Shown in pieces: positions 1 through 10,850 of a DNA stretch of 64,000 bases. Position 1 is the stretch's first letter; every line of letters begins with the position of its first letter. The notes beneath the pieces were generated by a model that saw only the letters and a program-made list of their open reading frames with translations, searched no databases and had not been told where the DNA came from. The translations under genes and the position numbers were made by a program. The stretch is from Ailurus styani (Eukaryota > Chordata > Mammalia > Carnivora > Ailuridae): assembly GCA_002007465.1 (NCBI GenBank), contig LNAC01000276.1, positions 4,614,490 through 4,678,489 of the forward strand, read 5' to 3'.

Positions 1-20
1 GATACAGAAAGAAAAAAAAT

Positions 21-26
21 TTTATT
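21..26 (-). promoter_or_regulatory. CD70: CD70 poly(A) signal AATAAA
   Basis: AATAAA lies on the minus strand 84 bases past the CD70 stop codon, so the transcript probably ends within the first bases of the window. The surrounding 1-72 is A-rich on the plus strand. Confidence 0.6.
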
Positions 27-109
27 AGAGAAAAGAAAAAAAAAAGAAGAAAAAAAAAAGAAAGAAAGAAAACACCCTCCCAGCAGATCTGGACCAGGAG
101 AGGCAATAA

Positions 110-498
110 TTAAGGGTGCACCCACTGAACCCCAAAAAAGGTCTCATCGGCATTTGGAGACGGCAGCAGTGGCAGGGTGAGGTTGGTGCAGAGCGTGTCC
201 CCTTGGGCCAATGGTGTCAGGCGCTGCGAGGTGACCACACAGCCTTCGTGAAAGTTGAGACGCAGCAGGCTGATGCTGTGGGGTGCCGGGGAGCAAACGC
301 CCACTGTCAGGGTGGCCCTGTGGGGCGTGGTGGCCCACGGGGAGGACGAGCAGTTGGCCAGTGTCACTTGGATGTGCAGCCTATAGATGCCACTGCGTCG
401 GACACGCAGCTGCCCGTTGTCCAGGTCCGGTCCGTGCAAGAAGGAGCGGCCCAGGGCTGGGCCTCCCAGCCAGTGCAGCCTGCAGTCTCGCCGCCGTC
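110..498 (-). CDS. CD70: CD70 exon 3 (TNF homology domain) with stop
   Basis: Encodes residues 65-193. The acceptor CCTCCAG precedes GACGG, entering in phase 1. The reading runs through LGGPALGRSFLHG, SISLLRL and DTLCTNLT to QWVHP and the stop. The alignment with human CD70 is collinear and I see no frameshift. Confidence 0.96.
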
Positions 499-2524
499 CT
501 GGAGGCAGATGTCAGGGAGGTGGGAGGTCGGAGGTTTAGGGAAAAGAGCGCTAGAGCCCAGAGGTCCAAGATTCCTGGGCTGAGGCCTAACCCCCAAGGT
601 CATGGTATTGGGTGGGGCCTTTGGGAGGGGACGAGATCACGAGGGCGGTGCCCTCTCTCCCCCGTCAGCCACATGCGGACACGGAGAAAAGGTGGCCATC
701 TAGAGACCAGGAAGCAGGTTCTCACCAGGCATTGAATTTGCGGATGCCTTGATATTGAACCTGCAGCTTCCAGAAACGTGAGAAAGAAATGCCTGCTGTT
801 ACAAGTTACCCCATTTACCGTACTCTGTCCCAGCAGTCAGAATGGAAAGGGCCAGAGAAGAAAAAGAGGAACCGGGTTTCCCTCCATTACCAAATGGAAC
901 GAACACAGCATCCGAATCTCTGGGGATGAGCGGGAAAGGCCCCACGGTGGGGAGGGTTACAGGAAGCTCGGGAGGGGACCGGCCTCCCCACGGGGGCCAC
1001 CAACGGGCTGGCTCCATCACCCCCTCCAAGCCTTTGATCTAAGGCTACCTTCTCAGGGATGCCGCTCCCAAGGACCCCACTGTTCAGGGGGCCAAACCAG
1101 CGCTGGCACGCCCCCTCCCCTCCCCGGCTGCATTGTTCTGTAAAACACATCAGAGGCGGGTTGTACCCTCTGGGGCACACGCTGCGCATTTTATGCATTT
1201 GTCTATTTACTGTCTGAGCCCATGGGTGCGAGGCAAGTATAGCTCTCTTCTCTGTTGGGGCATCTAGAACAGTGCTGGGCTCACAGTAGCTGCTCAGTTA
1301 CGGTCTGTGGTGGGTGAAGGCATCGGGCGACCGACCCTGATGGGCGGTGTTTTAATTCTCCTAAGGCAGAGGATAAAGTGCGAGGAGCTGACCAAGTAAG
1401 GGAGCAGGGAGCCGGAGACACCGCCACGCTTCGCCTCTCTGTCCCCTTCTCTCTCTCCCTCTGTTTCTCTCCCTTTCTCTGTTTCTTTCTCTTTCTGTCT
1501 CTCTCGATTTCTCTTTCTCCCCCCCCCTCTGTCTCCCCCACGCGTACAGCGGGGTTACCTGTGTGGTTCAGCTGGAGCTCAGCCACGTCCCACTGGAAGG
1601 GAAGAAAACCGGTGGTCACACGAGCATGTAGGTTTTAAGTGCCCCCCAAAGGAAGACCTCTCTCTCTGGTTGGCCTCCAACCCACTTCTCAACACGATGG
1701 ACTGAGTTGTGACTTTTTAAAAAAGAGCTTTTAAAGAGGAAGTAGGCTTAACTAACTGCCTACACCTGCTCTGTCTCCGCTGCAAAGTCCCCCCCACCGC
1801 ACTGCCCTCAAAGGGGGTCCCTGTGGTGAGTGTCCACGGTTTCCAGCAGAGCCCTGTGGGTCGCCCTGCCCTTGGAGGCCCCGAACCCACCCCGTCCCAG
1901 CTTTGTGAAGCCCCCAGCAGCTTCTGAGTCAGCCTGCTGGGGGAACACCGAAGACGAGTCATTTTCCATGCCCACATCGGATGCCCGTGTCTCAGCTGCA
2001 ACCTTCCCACCCTGGGATCCCCACCCGGGATTTACCTCCCGGGCTCAGCCCACATTCCGTACCCGCCCCCTCCCCCACCCCCCAAGCCCAGACACCCAGG
2101 GCAGCCATCCCCCATCTGCCTGCTCGGTCTCTCTTCTTCCCTAACCAGGTTGGCTTTTCTCCACCTCATTCCGACTTTTTTTGCGCGCGCGCGTGTGTTC
2201 GGTCTCTCGGTCTGCTGGGTCTGCGCGGGGCTCGGCCCCGATCGCATTCTCGTCCCGGTTGTTCCCCTCCCCCCCCCAGCGCCCCCACAGGGCCCCACCC
2301 GGAGGTCCCCGGGCTCCACGGAGCAGGTGGCAAGTTTGCATCTCTCTCCTTCCTTTTCCACTCACCCCAGGTGACTCGAGCTGCCGCTGCTGCGCGGGGC
2401 GCTGGCACAGGAAGCAGTATATCCCGGCGATCACGCCGACCAGAACGAAGAGTGGTAAAGCAACCCTCTGGATGGACGCCCAGGGCAGGCGGCGCACCGG
2501 GCAGCCAGAACCCTCCTCGGCCAT
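110..2524 (-). CDS. CD70: CD70 (TNFSF7), complete 3-exon gene
   Basis: CD70 is a type II membrane cytokine of the TNF superfamily. As a trimer on activated lymphocytes and dendritic cells it binds CD27 and co-stimulates T and B cells. The CDS joins 2524-2366, 1592-1559 and 498-110 on the minus strand (159+34+389 nt), giving 193 residues, the same as human. The start ATG (2524-2522) opens MAEEGSG, as in the human protein. A short cytoplasmic tail is followed by a hydrophobic membrane segment at about residues 21-40. The stalk has an NHT sequon at 62-64. The TNF homology domain fills exon 3 and ends in FFGVQWVHP. Further sequons are NCS and NLT. Splice sites are GT-AG with phases 0 and 1. One oddity is a cysteine at residue 70 in the stalk where I recall proline in human. 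Recognised from the family; function is inferred by orthology. Confidence 0.97.
1195..1320 (+). repeat. L2-like fragment
   Basis: The text 'ctagaacagtgctgggctc' followed by 'tagctgctcagtta' resembles the 3' part of LINE2 (agaacagtgcctggcac). Old and short, so the family call is tentative. Confidence 0.4.
1436..1531. repeat. CT-rich polypyrimidine tract
   Basis: About 95 bases almost entirely of C and T on the plus strand, ending in a run of nine C. Lies in CD70 intron 2, close to the exon 2 donor. Confidence 0.8.
1559..1592 (-). CDS. CD70: CD70 exon 2 (34-nt mini-exon)
   Basis: Thirty-four nucleotides encode WDVAELQLNHT plus the first base of a glycine codon, matching the human stalk exon. 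The acceptor is TTCCAG and the donor is GTAACC. It is too short to find without homology. It carries the first N-glycosylation sequon. Confidence 0.95.
1593..2365 (-). other. CD70: CD70 intron 1
   Basis: A 773-bp GT-AG intron. It is C-rich, with a short alternating GC run (gcgcgcgcgcgtgtg) at about 2181-2195. No gene inside. Confidence 0.85.
2366..2524 (-). CDS. CD70: CD70 exon 1 (coding part)
   Basis: Encodes residues 1-53: cytoplasmic tail, transmembrane helix and start of the stalk, ending LESPG. The donor GTGAGT follows in phase 0. An in-frame upstream ATG at 2548 (MQRRLKST) could add eight residues, but the start at 2524 matches the family. Confidence 0.95.
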
Positions 2525-3432
2525 CGTGGACTTGAGCCGGCGTTGCATCGGCCCTGCCTCTGCTGGCGGACACCGGGCGAGCCACGGAGGAGCCCGGAGG
2601 ACAGGAAACGGCAGCTCTCACTCAGCTCGGAGGCCCTGGTCTGCCCAAACCTGCCTGGGACCCGCCCCAATCCACTCCGGGGATGTCCGGCAAAGGGGAG
2701 GGATTTCACTGAGGAGGGAGATCCCCTCCCGCTCCTCCCCATCGCCAGCTCCCGGCGGGGCGGTGGGCCGGGGATGGGACGGCTGCTCTGTGCTCCCCCC
2801 TCCCCAGTCTTCCTATTCGGCGCCGTACCCTCCCCTTCCTGGTATTCATTCACTCAGCGAACCTTGGCTGGGCATCCCCTATGGGCCGGATGACGCGGCG
2901 CCGGGCCGTAGGGGTGCAGCAAGCAGGCAGGGATGGTAAGGAGGCTCCCCCAAATTTCCACGTGCTTCTCGGCTCTTCCCCAGCCCCTTGTGGGGCCACG
3001 TGACTGACCTGCCCAATAGAAGGAGAGTTGAAGGAGACGGCCGGTCACTTTGTCCGCCTGCTCTTATAAAGCCCCCCAACACCCTTCAGCTCTCTCTTCC
3101 TCTCCGCGGCTGCCTGTTGCTGATGGATGCAGTGCGTTGCCTAGTGTCCCCACCCCCCGATCCCGTCTGCCTAGAACCTCAGTTGGTGTGTGACCTCCCT
3201 CGGGAGCAAGGTCTTCCTGGTTGTGATTAGACGAGGTCCTCCGGGATGCCTGGGTCCTAGATCCAATGAATGGCATTTTGTAAGGAAAGGAGAGGACACA
3301 CAGGGACACAGAGGGAAGGCGGCCGGGCGTCCACAGAGGTGGACATCAGAGGGATTTATCTACAAGCCAAGGAACGCCGAGGATTTCTTGGAACATCAGA
3401 AACCAGGAAGAGGCGTGGAAGGCTTCTTTTTA
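2525..3432. other. CD70 5' flank
   Basis: GC-rich sequence upstream of the CD70 start codon, which should hold the 5' UTR and promoter. I could not place a transcription start. No other coding exon was recognised; open frames here on the plus strand are antisense to CD70 exon 1 or GC-driven. Confidence 0.5.
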
Positions 3433-3632
3433 AAAAAAGTTTTTAAAATTTATTTTATGGGTCGGGGGAAGGCACTAGCAGGAGCAGCTGCAGAGGGAGA
3501 GGGAGGAGCAGGGGCCCCACTGAGCCCGAAGCCCCATGAGATGCAGGGGCTCCACCCCAGATCCCAGGACAGCGGGGATCAGGACCTGAGCCGAAGGCAG
3601 ACGCTTAGTGCACTGAGCCACCCGGGCGCCTC
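3433..3632 (-). repeat. CanSINE, minus orientation
   Basis: Reverse-oriented tRNA-Lys SINE: poly(T)/tttattt tail, GA-rich middle, then 'gatcaggacctgagccgaag' and the head complement 'gagccacccgggcgcc'. Confidence 0.85.
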
Positions 3633-4390
3633 TGGAAGGATTCTTTCCTAAAGCCTTCGGAGCGGGGGAGGCCCCGTGGACACCTTGATTCCAGACATCT
3701 GGTCTCTTGAAGGGTGACAGATTAAACTTCTGTCGTTTTAAACCTCCCCATTTGTGGTACTGTGCTGGGGCCGCCGCAAGAATCCAGCGACAAAGGCCCA
3801 GCTACAAGGCAGAGAGAGACCTCCTGGGCTGGTAGGATTGTGCCGATCCAAGCCCGTGCGGGCACAGCAGGAAAGCTGGAAAAGCAGTTCACAAGTGCAC
3901 GCGGCTGTGTTCTGGGAAGCTTTACCTGTAGGCGTCGGAATGTGAACATTTCCTTCCAAAGTGAGGAGCCACGGAGACCTGGCCTGGAGGACAGATACGG
4001 TGGGATAGGTTTCAGATCTTGAGCCAACCGCGCCGGCTGATGGAGAGGCGGGAGAGGGGGAAGGGGAAAGAAAGAAAGGAGTCAAACAGGTTCAGAATCC
4101 TTGGGATGCAGGTGACTGGCGAGTGCGCCCTGGGACCAGCAACTACTGAAGGAATTTCCTTCCCTAAAGCCCTAGGGTTATGTCTGGGGGGCTCAGCCGG
4201 CAGCACTCCCAGGGGTTCCCTCACCTCAAGCTCTCCTGAGCAAGGTGGTGGCACGATCCTAGGAGGTTTTTCCAACCTTTCTTTCTTATCGTAATGCACT
4301 CCCGGCGGATTCTGAAGTCTACTTCCAGCCACTAACCCCACCTCCAGTTCCCATTGCGGCTTGTTCCCCACAACGGAGGTTTTTTTCTTA

Positions 4391-4941
4391 AGATTAATTG
4401 CACTACTGGGTATTTACCCCAAAGATACAGATGTAGTGAAAAGAAGGGCCACGTGTACCCCAATGTTCATAGCAGCAATGTCCACAATCGCCAAACTGTG
4501 GAAAGAGCCGAGATGCCTTTCAACAGACAAATGGATCAAGAAGATGTGGTCCGTATATACAATGGAATATTACGCCTCCATCGGAAAGGATGAATACCCA
4601 ACTTTTGTATCAACATGGACGGGTCTGGAGGAGATTATGCTGAATGAAATAAGTCAAGCAGAGAAAGTCAATGATCATATGGTTTCCCTTACTTGTGGAA
4701 CATAAGGAATAACATGGAGGACATTAGGAGAAGGAAAGGAAAAGTGAATTGGGGGAAATCGGAGGGGGAGACGAAATGAGAGACTGTGGATTCTGAGAAA
4801 CAGACTGAGGGTTTTGGAGGGGAGGGGGTGCGGGGATGGGTGAGCCCGGGGGTGGGTATTAAGGAGGGCACGTCCTGCATGGAGCACTGGGTGTGGTGCA
4901 TAAACAATGAATCTTGGAACAATGAAAAAATAAAAAAAAGA
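4391..4941 (+). mobile_element. L1 3' end (ORF2 C-terminus, 3' UTR, A-rich tail)
   Basis: Contains 'tactgggtatttacccc', 'aatggaatattacgcctcc' and 'gaaataagtcaagcagag', typical of the L1 ORF2 end. It continues through 'gagcactgggtgtggtgc' of the carnivore L1 3' UTR to an A-rich tail at about 4921-4941. It is 5'-truncated. Fairly intact, so a relatively young carnivore L1 insertion. Confidence 0.85.
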
Positions 4942-4948
4942 AAGCCTC

Positions 4949-5079
4949 CCCAAAAGATTTTATTTAATTATTTGACAGAGAGAGCACGCGAGAGAGTGCA
5001 AGCTGGGGGAGCAGCAGAGAGAGAGGGAGGCTTGATTCCAGGACCCTTAGATCAGGACCTGAGCCACCCTGGCGCCCCG
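4949..5079 (-). repeat. CanSINE, minus orientation
   Basis: Starts 'aaaagattttatttaattatttgacag' in the reverse tail and ends 'gagccaccctggcgccccg' at the tRNA-like head. The middle is shortened. It adjoins the tail of the L1 at 4391-4941. Confidence 0.8.
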
Positions 5080-5903
5080 CCCACAACGGACTTCTGATGG
5101 TTTCCTGAAATCCGACTGAGGTCCCTTCCCGATCTCCATCTAGCCACAGTAAAACTAATTGCTACAGGGGGTGGTCAGGGACGTGGAATCTGCCATTCCC
5201 CAACACATCTGGATTCCAGTCTCCGGAAGGTCACCTTTTAGCTTTGAGGTTTTGGGAACTTGTGCCCTCATCAGCTTGTAGGTCAATATTCCCATCTGTA
5301 ACGTGGGCTGTGATCAGGCTCAAAGGAAAGGTGCGTGTGTAAGGCCATAGCATGGTGCAAGCACACAGTAAGGGGTCAATAAAGGCCCGCCCTCGATTTT
5401 GTTACTTTCAGCCACAAATACTCATTAGAAGAATGCACAAGGGCTCGGACAGACAATTCACGAAGAAAGAAATTCGAGTGGCTTATAAACACAGAAAAAG
5501 GGCATCAACTTCTCTGGGCAATAAACTGCAAATTACATCGATCAGCGGTTGACAGAAAAGCTGAAGAGATGGCCAAACCCATCATAAATTTCAGCTGGTT
5601 CAAAGGTTTAACTGTAAAAAGGAAAAAAGAAACCAGGAAAACACCGAAAGTGTGGTGATTTCATAAAGATTCACCCTGGTGCAGTGATGTGTTCTGTACG
5701 TTAAATAGAAAAAAACAACTAAGAACATGTAAATGAGCATGCTGATGGCTTCAAATATAAATGAGTAACCACCCCATTAAAAATAGCAATTTAAAGGAGT
5801 AAAGCCTCCCCCATACACATGCAAGATGAGAAACAAGAGTTAAAAAGGCAAGTTTGGTCGGACATTGATGATTGCCTTTAAGGCAAGAAATATAAGTGAA
5901 GTA
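5080..5903. other. Intergenic, no gene seen
   Basis: Unique-looking or old repeat-derived DNA. 5220-5390 resembles a degraded MIR/L2 relic ('aaggtgcgtgtgtaaggccatagcatggtgcaagcacacagtaag'-like arrangement). No coding exon recognised. Confidence 0.4.
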
Positions 5904-6081
5904 TTTTTTTTAAGACTTTATTTATTTGACGAAGCGGGACACAGCGAGAGAGGGAACACACGGAGGGGGAGTGGGAGAGGGAGAAGCAGGCTTCCGCTGA
6001 GCAGGGAGCCTGATGCGGGCCCCTGGGATCCTGACCCGAGCGGAAGGCAGATGCTTAACAACCGAGCCACCCAGGCGCCCC
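5904..6081 (-). repeat. CanSINE, minus orientation
   Basis: Poly(T) then 'aagactttatttatttgac', GA-rich body and 'gagccacccaggcgccccg' at the head end. Confidence 0.88.
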
Positions 6082-7049
6082 GTAAATGAAGTCTTTAAGA
6101 AATGACTGATACTCTCTAGAAATGCGAAACAGAAAACGCCGTCAGCTTGTAAAAAGAAACACTTACGCGCCCACGTGAAATAGCATCGTAGGATACACTC
6201 TCTTTTCATAATAAAGGAATTTGGAAGTTCAAAGCCCGTGGAATACACATTTTCGTTTTCACCTAGGCATTGGTAAAAGACCAAAGCGCGGGACCCATTC
6301 GCTGCGTTGCCAACCTGTGGCTGGAGAAACGTTCTCACACCTGGACAGTGGGAAATGGATCCCACTGTGGGAGGGGTGGGGTAGGGCAAAATCGGTCACG
6401 AGACCAGAATGCACCTTCCCTTTCTGCCCGCAGCTGTGCTCCAAGGGTTTTATCGTAGAAGCACACGCTCACACGTCACAAACGCGGATGTCCACACGTC
6501 CGTCCGTTCGATGTGGTGTGACGTGTAGTAAGGATAACAAAACGAACGCAAACACCCATTCGTTATTGAAGGTTTTTTTTTGCCTGGGCTAAGTCAGGGT
6601 CATCTTTAAAAACTTCACATGCCCCCGTGAAGTGTGTCCTGCTATGACTTTCATCTCCCACGAAGGCTGGGCTAAAGGGAGACGTGGCCAACTGGGTCCT
6701 CCGGCCGCTGAGTTTGATCACACATTTGCATCACATGCCTGGGGTTTTCCTCCTGTGGGTCTTGAAATTCCTGGACTGGGACATTAGGGGGGGGGGAGGA
6801 CTCCATCAATGGATTGCTCCCGAGTTCTGTTGGGTGGTGTGGGGGGTTTGAGGAAGTTCTGAAACCAGAGCTACCTTCGAGAGTCTCGCTCCCCTCCCTG
6901 GCCAGCGAACTTTCTCCCTTTCTAATGACTGCTGCAGGGGAGGGAAGGGAGTAGAGGTGCCTCCTACCCCCCAGGGTTGAGGGAAGGCAATCTGATGTTA
7001 GGAAGTAAGATCACTTTCCTCCTGGGCTTCCTCTTCCCTGAACTGCAGA
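6082..7049. other. Intergenic, no gene seen
   Basis: Mixed old sequence with a G-run at about 6788-6797. No exon, RNA gene or clear repeat family recognised. Confidence 0.4.
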
Positions 7050-7400
7050 TAGTTGCAATCATTCCGTGGCTTCTTTCGCTCAGTAATATGCATTTACATT
7101 TCCTCCTCCGCGTCTTTTCAGGGTGGAGAGCTCATTTCTTTGCAGCGCCGAATAAGATCCCATTGTCTGGATGTGCCGCCGTTTATCTGTCCATTCACCT
7201 ACTGAACACTTGCTTCCAAGTTTGGGCAGTTAGGAATACAACTGCATGTAGGTTTTCTGCGCGGGTGTAAATCTCTCACCGACTTTGGGTGAATGCCGAG
7301 GAGTGGGATTGCAGACTCCTATGGTAAGACTATGTTTAGCTTTGTGAGAAACTGCCGAACTGTCCTCCAAAATGATCCCAGCCTTCTTTACATGGCGGCA
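7050..7400 (-). mobile_element. Old L1 fragment, minus orientation
   Basis: Resembles the antisense of the L1 ORF2 3' part: 'ttctttcgctcagtaatatgc', 'cgaataagatcccattgtctgg' and 'tgaatgccgaggagtgggattgc'. Divergent. Confidence 0.55.
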
Positions 7401-7779
7401 GGATCCTAAGAAGGCAAAACTGGAAGCCGCCGGTTGCAGGACCTCAGCCTGGTGGTGGCACGGATGGTGTCACTCCACCATATTCTTTTGGTGCAAGCAA
7501 ATCAGAAGATCAACCCAGATTCAAGGAAATGCCAAGTGGACGGACTCCATGACTTGCTGGGAGAAGTGACACAAATCTGCAAAGATGGGGGGAATGGTTG
7601 GGGAATCATTTCTGCAGGCAGCCTGCCAGAAAGACAAAGTCAAGCCTGAGAAACAGGAACTAATGTGGTTTTTAAACATTTCTAATTTTTTCCCAGCTTT
7701 ATTGAGGAATGATTGACAAATAAAATTTGTATGCATTTGAGGTTGTACGATGTGATTTTTTTTTTTAACATGATGATTT

Positions 7780-7993
7780 GGGGCACCTGGGTGCCTCAGT
7801 CAGTTATGTGGCTGCCTTTGGCCCGGGACATGATCCCAGGACCCTGGGATGGAGCCTCTAGCCGAGTTGCTCTCCTTACGTAGCCGGGAGTCTGCCTCTC
7901 CCTCTGCCTCTGTCTCTCCCTGCGTGTGCTTGCTTGCCCGTGCTCTCTCCCGGTGTCAAATACATACATACACACATAAATAATCTTTTAAAA
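7780..7993 (+). repeat. CanSINE, plus orientation
   Basis: Head 'ggggcacctgggtgcctcag', then 'gacatgatcccaggaccctg', a TC-rich middle and a tail of tacata/aaataatctttt. Inserted in an older L1. Confidence 0.85.
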
Positions 7994-8132
7994 AACCCGA
8001 TGATTTAATATGTGTTTGCACTGTGAAATGATCACCGCCCTCAAGTCAATGAACTTGTCCATCACCTCACAGTTACCATCTTGTTGGTTTTTGGTGGTGA
8101 GAAGACTTAAGATCTATTCCCTTGGCAAAAAT

Positions 8133-8311
8133 TTTTTAAAGATTGTATTTATTTGAAAGAGAGAGAGAGAGAGTACAGAAGGACAGGGAGAAGCAGGCTC
8201 CCCGCTGAGCTGAGAGCCTGATACGGGGCTCCATCCCGGGACCCCCGGGATCATGACCTGAGCTGAAGGCAGACGCTTAACCACTTAACCCCCTGAGCCA
8301 CCCAGGTATCC
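8133..8311 (-). repeat. CanSINE, minus orientation
   Basis: 'aaagattgtatttatttgaa', GA repeat, 'gatcatgacctgagctgaag' and 'gagccacccaggtatcc'. Inserted in an older L1. Confidence 0.85.
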
Positions 8312-8860
8312 TTCTTAGCAAATTTTAAGTGTACCACACAGTGCTCCTCATTATTTCCATCATTCTGCACACTAGATTCCCCAGAACTTACGTGGCAGCC
8401 ACTGGTCCACTTTTTAGTTATGTGAGTGGGGACTATTTAAATTCCACATGTAAGTGAGACCAAACACTGACTGTCTTTCTGCCTCCTGATTATTTCGCTT
8501 AGAATAACGTCCTCCAGGTTCACCTACCTTGCCATGAGAACCAAGTGTGGTTTTAACTAACAATCTGACCAAGTCTCACGTTCAGCATTCTGGGTCTGTG
8601 AAAAGCTATACTGCCTACCCCCAGGTTCCTTGAAAAATCTAAACACATTTCCTGTGATCAAGATGTAAATCAGCAGCAGACCTGTGACATCTTCCTCTTA
8701 GCGTAATGTTTTTGATTCATTCATAATGTTATGTATATCCATATTCTGTGCCCATTTATTGCTGAGTAGTATTCCATTTATTTGTGCATTCATCAACTGA
8801 TGCAAAGCGTTCCACATTTATAAACAGACAAATAAATAAATGTGCACTTCTCTAATGACT

Positions 8861-9780
8861 CGTGATATTGAACATCTTTTATTTTTTTTAACATTCGCAA
8901 TAAAAATTTACGACATAGCAAACATTTTAATGTCCACAATGAAAAAGGCAAATACCAATATAAACCAAAATCTTGGAAAGTCTATTTCATACAAATGACA
9001 AAGAATATATTAAAAATAAAGATAGAGAGAATAGAAGTAAATTACCATTAGGAGTATCAGATCGTCAAATGCAAAGAATAATGGCAACACCCATTTTAAG
9101 GACTGGGCTTCTGGAAAATTCTTAGCACAACTTCTCCATTTGACAATCTGGAAATGAATATCAAAAGTCTAATAATATTTTATGAAGCAGTTGTATATCT
9201 AGAAATGTATACTAAGGAAATGGTTAAAGTCTTACCAAAAAATTTAAATGTAAAAGTACTCCCAAAAGGTGTTTTTTTTATTATACAATTTTCAATTACT
9301 TGAAAGTACAAAAAGCTGTTGATCAGTTAAATAAACTATTTCTTTGTCACGAAACACTATGCAAGTATTACAAGTGATATTGTAGAACTTTATTTTGCTA
9401 TACAAATATTTGATCACAATGTGGTTTTAAAAAGAATAAATATATAATGATTTTATTTTATGCTAATCTGCATAGTATTCTCTACATGTTAGAGTGATGA
9501 TTTCTTGGTGGTAGGGTCATAATTATTGTTTTCTTCTTTCTATGTAGCTGTACTTGATTTGGGTTTTTCAAAAATATAAATCATTCATTCTTTTCCTCAT
9601 TGATTTTACATGTTCTAATATATATAAAATTCTTACCCTTATATTTCTTATCTATTTCTACACAAATAATATCAGGTGAAGAAAGTCTTCCTTCACTATT
9701 TTTTATTTTAAAAAATATTTCTGAATGGTTTCTGGTTTTTACTCTTCCATAACTTTTATGGTTCCTTCACAAAGTTTAAA
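8861..9780. other. AT-rich intergenic DNA
   Basis: Strongly AT-rich, with no gene seen. Probably decayed LINE material, but I cannot assign a family. Confidence 0.4.
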
Positions 9781-9954
9781 ATTTTTTAAAATTTTTATTT
9801 AAATTTAATTAACATATAATGTCTTATTGGTTTCAAAGGTAGAGGTCAGTNATAACTTTTATGGTTCCTTCACAAAGTTTAAAATTTTTTTTAAATTTTT
9901 ATTTAAATTTAATTAACATATAATGTCTTATTGGTTTCAAAGGTAGAGGTCAGT
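9749..9954. repeat. 102/103-bp direct duplicate flanking a single N
   Basis: 9749-9850 and 9852-9954 are identical except for the length or composition of one T/A run, and are separated only by N at 9851. This looks like two overlapping contig ends that were joined without merging. Confidence 0.9.
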
Positions 9955-9985
9955 GATTCATCAGTCTTATATAATACCCAGTGTT
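9790..9985 (-). mobile_element. L1 3' end, minus orientation, duplicated across an N
   Basis: 'aattaacatataatgtctta' and 'gtgattcatcagtcttatat' then 'aatacccagtg' are the antisense of the carnivore L1 3' UTR. The first part is present twice, on each side of the single N at 9851 (see findings). Confidence 0.65.
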
Positions 9986-10058
9986 GAACATCTTTTCATA
10001 TGTTCATTGATCATCTGTGTATCTTCTCTAGGACATAGCTATCCAAATTTTTGATAAT

Positions 10059-10200
10059 TTTCTTTCTTTCTTTCTTTCTTTCTTTCTTTTTTTCTTTCTT
10101 TCTTTCTCTCTGTCTTTTCTTCTTTCTCTCTCTCTTTCCCTTCCCTTCCCTTTCCTTCCTTCCTATCTTTCTATTTTCCTTTCTTTCTTTGTTTCCTTTG
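10059..10200. repeat. (CTTT)n-rich microsatellite
   Basis: Tandem CTTT/CCTT/TCTC units making a long polypyrimidine tract. The open frame across it is compositional. Confidence 0.9.
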
Positions 10201-10370
10201 CTGAGGTTTTATCTTATAATTTTTGAGATGTAAGAATTCTTGATATATTCTGGGTACTAATTCCTTTTAGATCCATGGCATAAAACATGTAAATATTTAC
10301 TCCCATTCAGTGATTTTTAAAAATTTTTCTTAATTGTATACTTAGAAGAGCAAATTTATTTATTTATTTA

Positions 10371-10541
10371 TTTGAGATTTTATTACTCTGTTTGACAGAG
10401 AGAGAGCATGAGCACAAGCAGGGGGAGCAGGGAAGGAGAGGGAGAAGGAGGCACCAGGCTGAGCAGAGAGCCCGATGGACTCTGGGATCAAGGCCTGAGT
10501 GGGAGGCAGACACTTGACCCACTGAGCCACCCAGGTGCACC
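10371..10541 (-). repeat. CanSINE, minus orientation
   Basis: 'gagattttattactctgtttgacag', GA-rich body, then 'gagccacccaggtgcaccc'. Preceded by a (TTTA)n run. Confidence 0.85.
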
Positions 10542-10735
10542 CTGATGTTTTTAATTTTTGTATGGTCCACTGGATTCCTCTCTCATGGTTCATGCTTTTA
10601 ATGTTACTACGTGTTCTGTACTTAATCTCTCATTTGTTTACCTCTTCTCAGGGCCAAGGAGTAGAGAGCGAAGAGTCCCTCCAAGTCAGGGCATGCCCGA
10701 TGGATCTCGTCTTAGAGAACGTTCAATCAGTAACT

Positions 10736-10850
10736 ATTTAATAAGCACTTGCTCTGTGCCAGGCACTGGGGGTACAACGGTAAAGAAAGCCAAGTTTCTG
10801 CTCTGTGGAATTTATGTTCCAGTGGGTGATACACAAGGATCATCAGATGC
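10736..10850 (-). repeat. L2-like fragment
   Basis: 'aataagcacttgctctgtg' then 'ccaggcactgggggtacaac' is the reverse of the LINE2 3' end. Old. Confidence 0.6.

Larger units (their letters stand above)
499..1558 (-). other. CD70: CD70 intron 2
   Basis: A 1060-bp GT-AG intron. It contains an L2-like fragment near 1195-1320 and a long CT-rich tract at 1436-1531 (GA-rich on the transcript) soon after the donor. No other gene is seen. Confidence 0.85.
7682..8860 (-). mobile_element. Old L1 3' region, minus orientation, split by two SINEs
   Basis: 'tttattgaggaatgattgac', 'atcacctcacagttaccatc' and 'cgtcctccaggttcaccta' match the antisense of an older L1 3' UTR and ORF2 end. CanSINEs interrupt it at 7780-7993 and 8133-8311. 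Confidence 0.6.

Noticed and set aside
2181..2939. 252-aa plus-strand open frame
   Set aside because: Antisense to CD70 exon 1 and its GC-rich flank; no homology.
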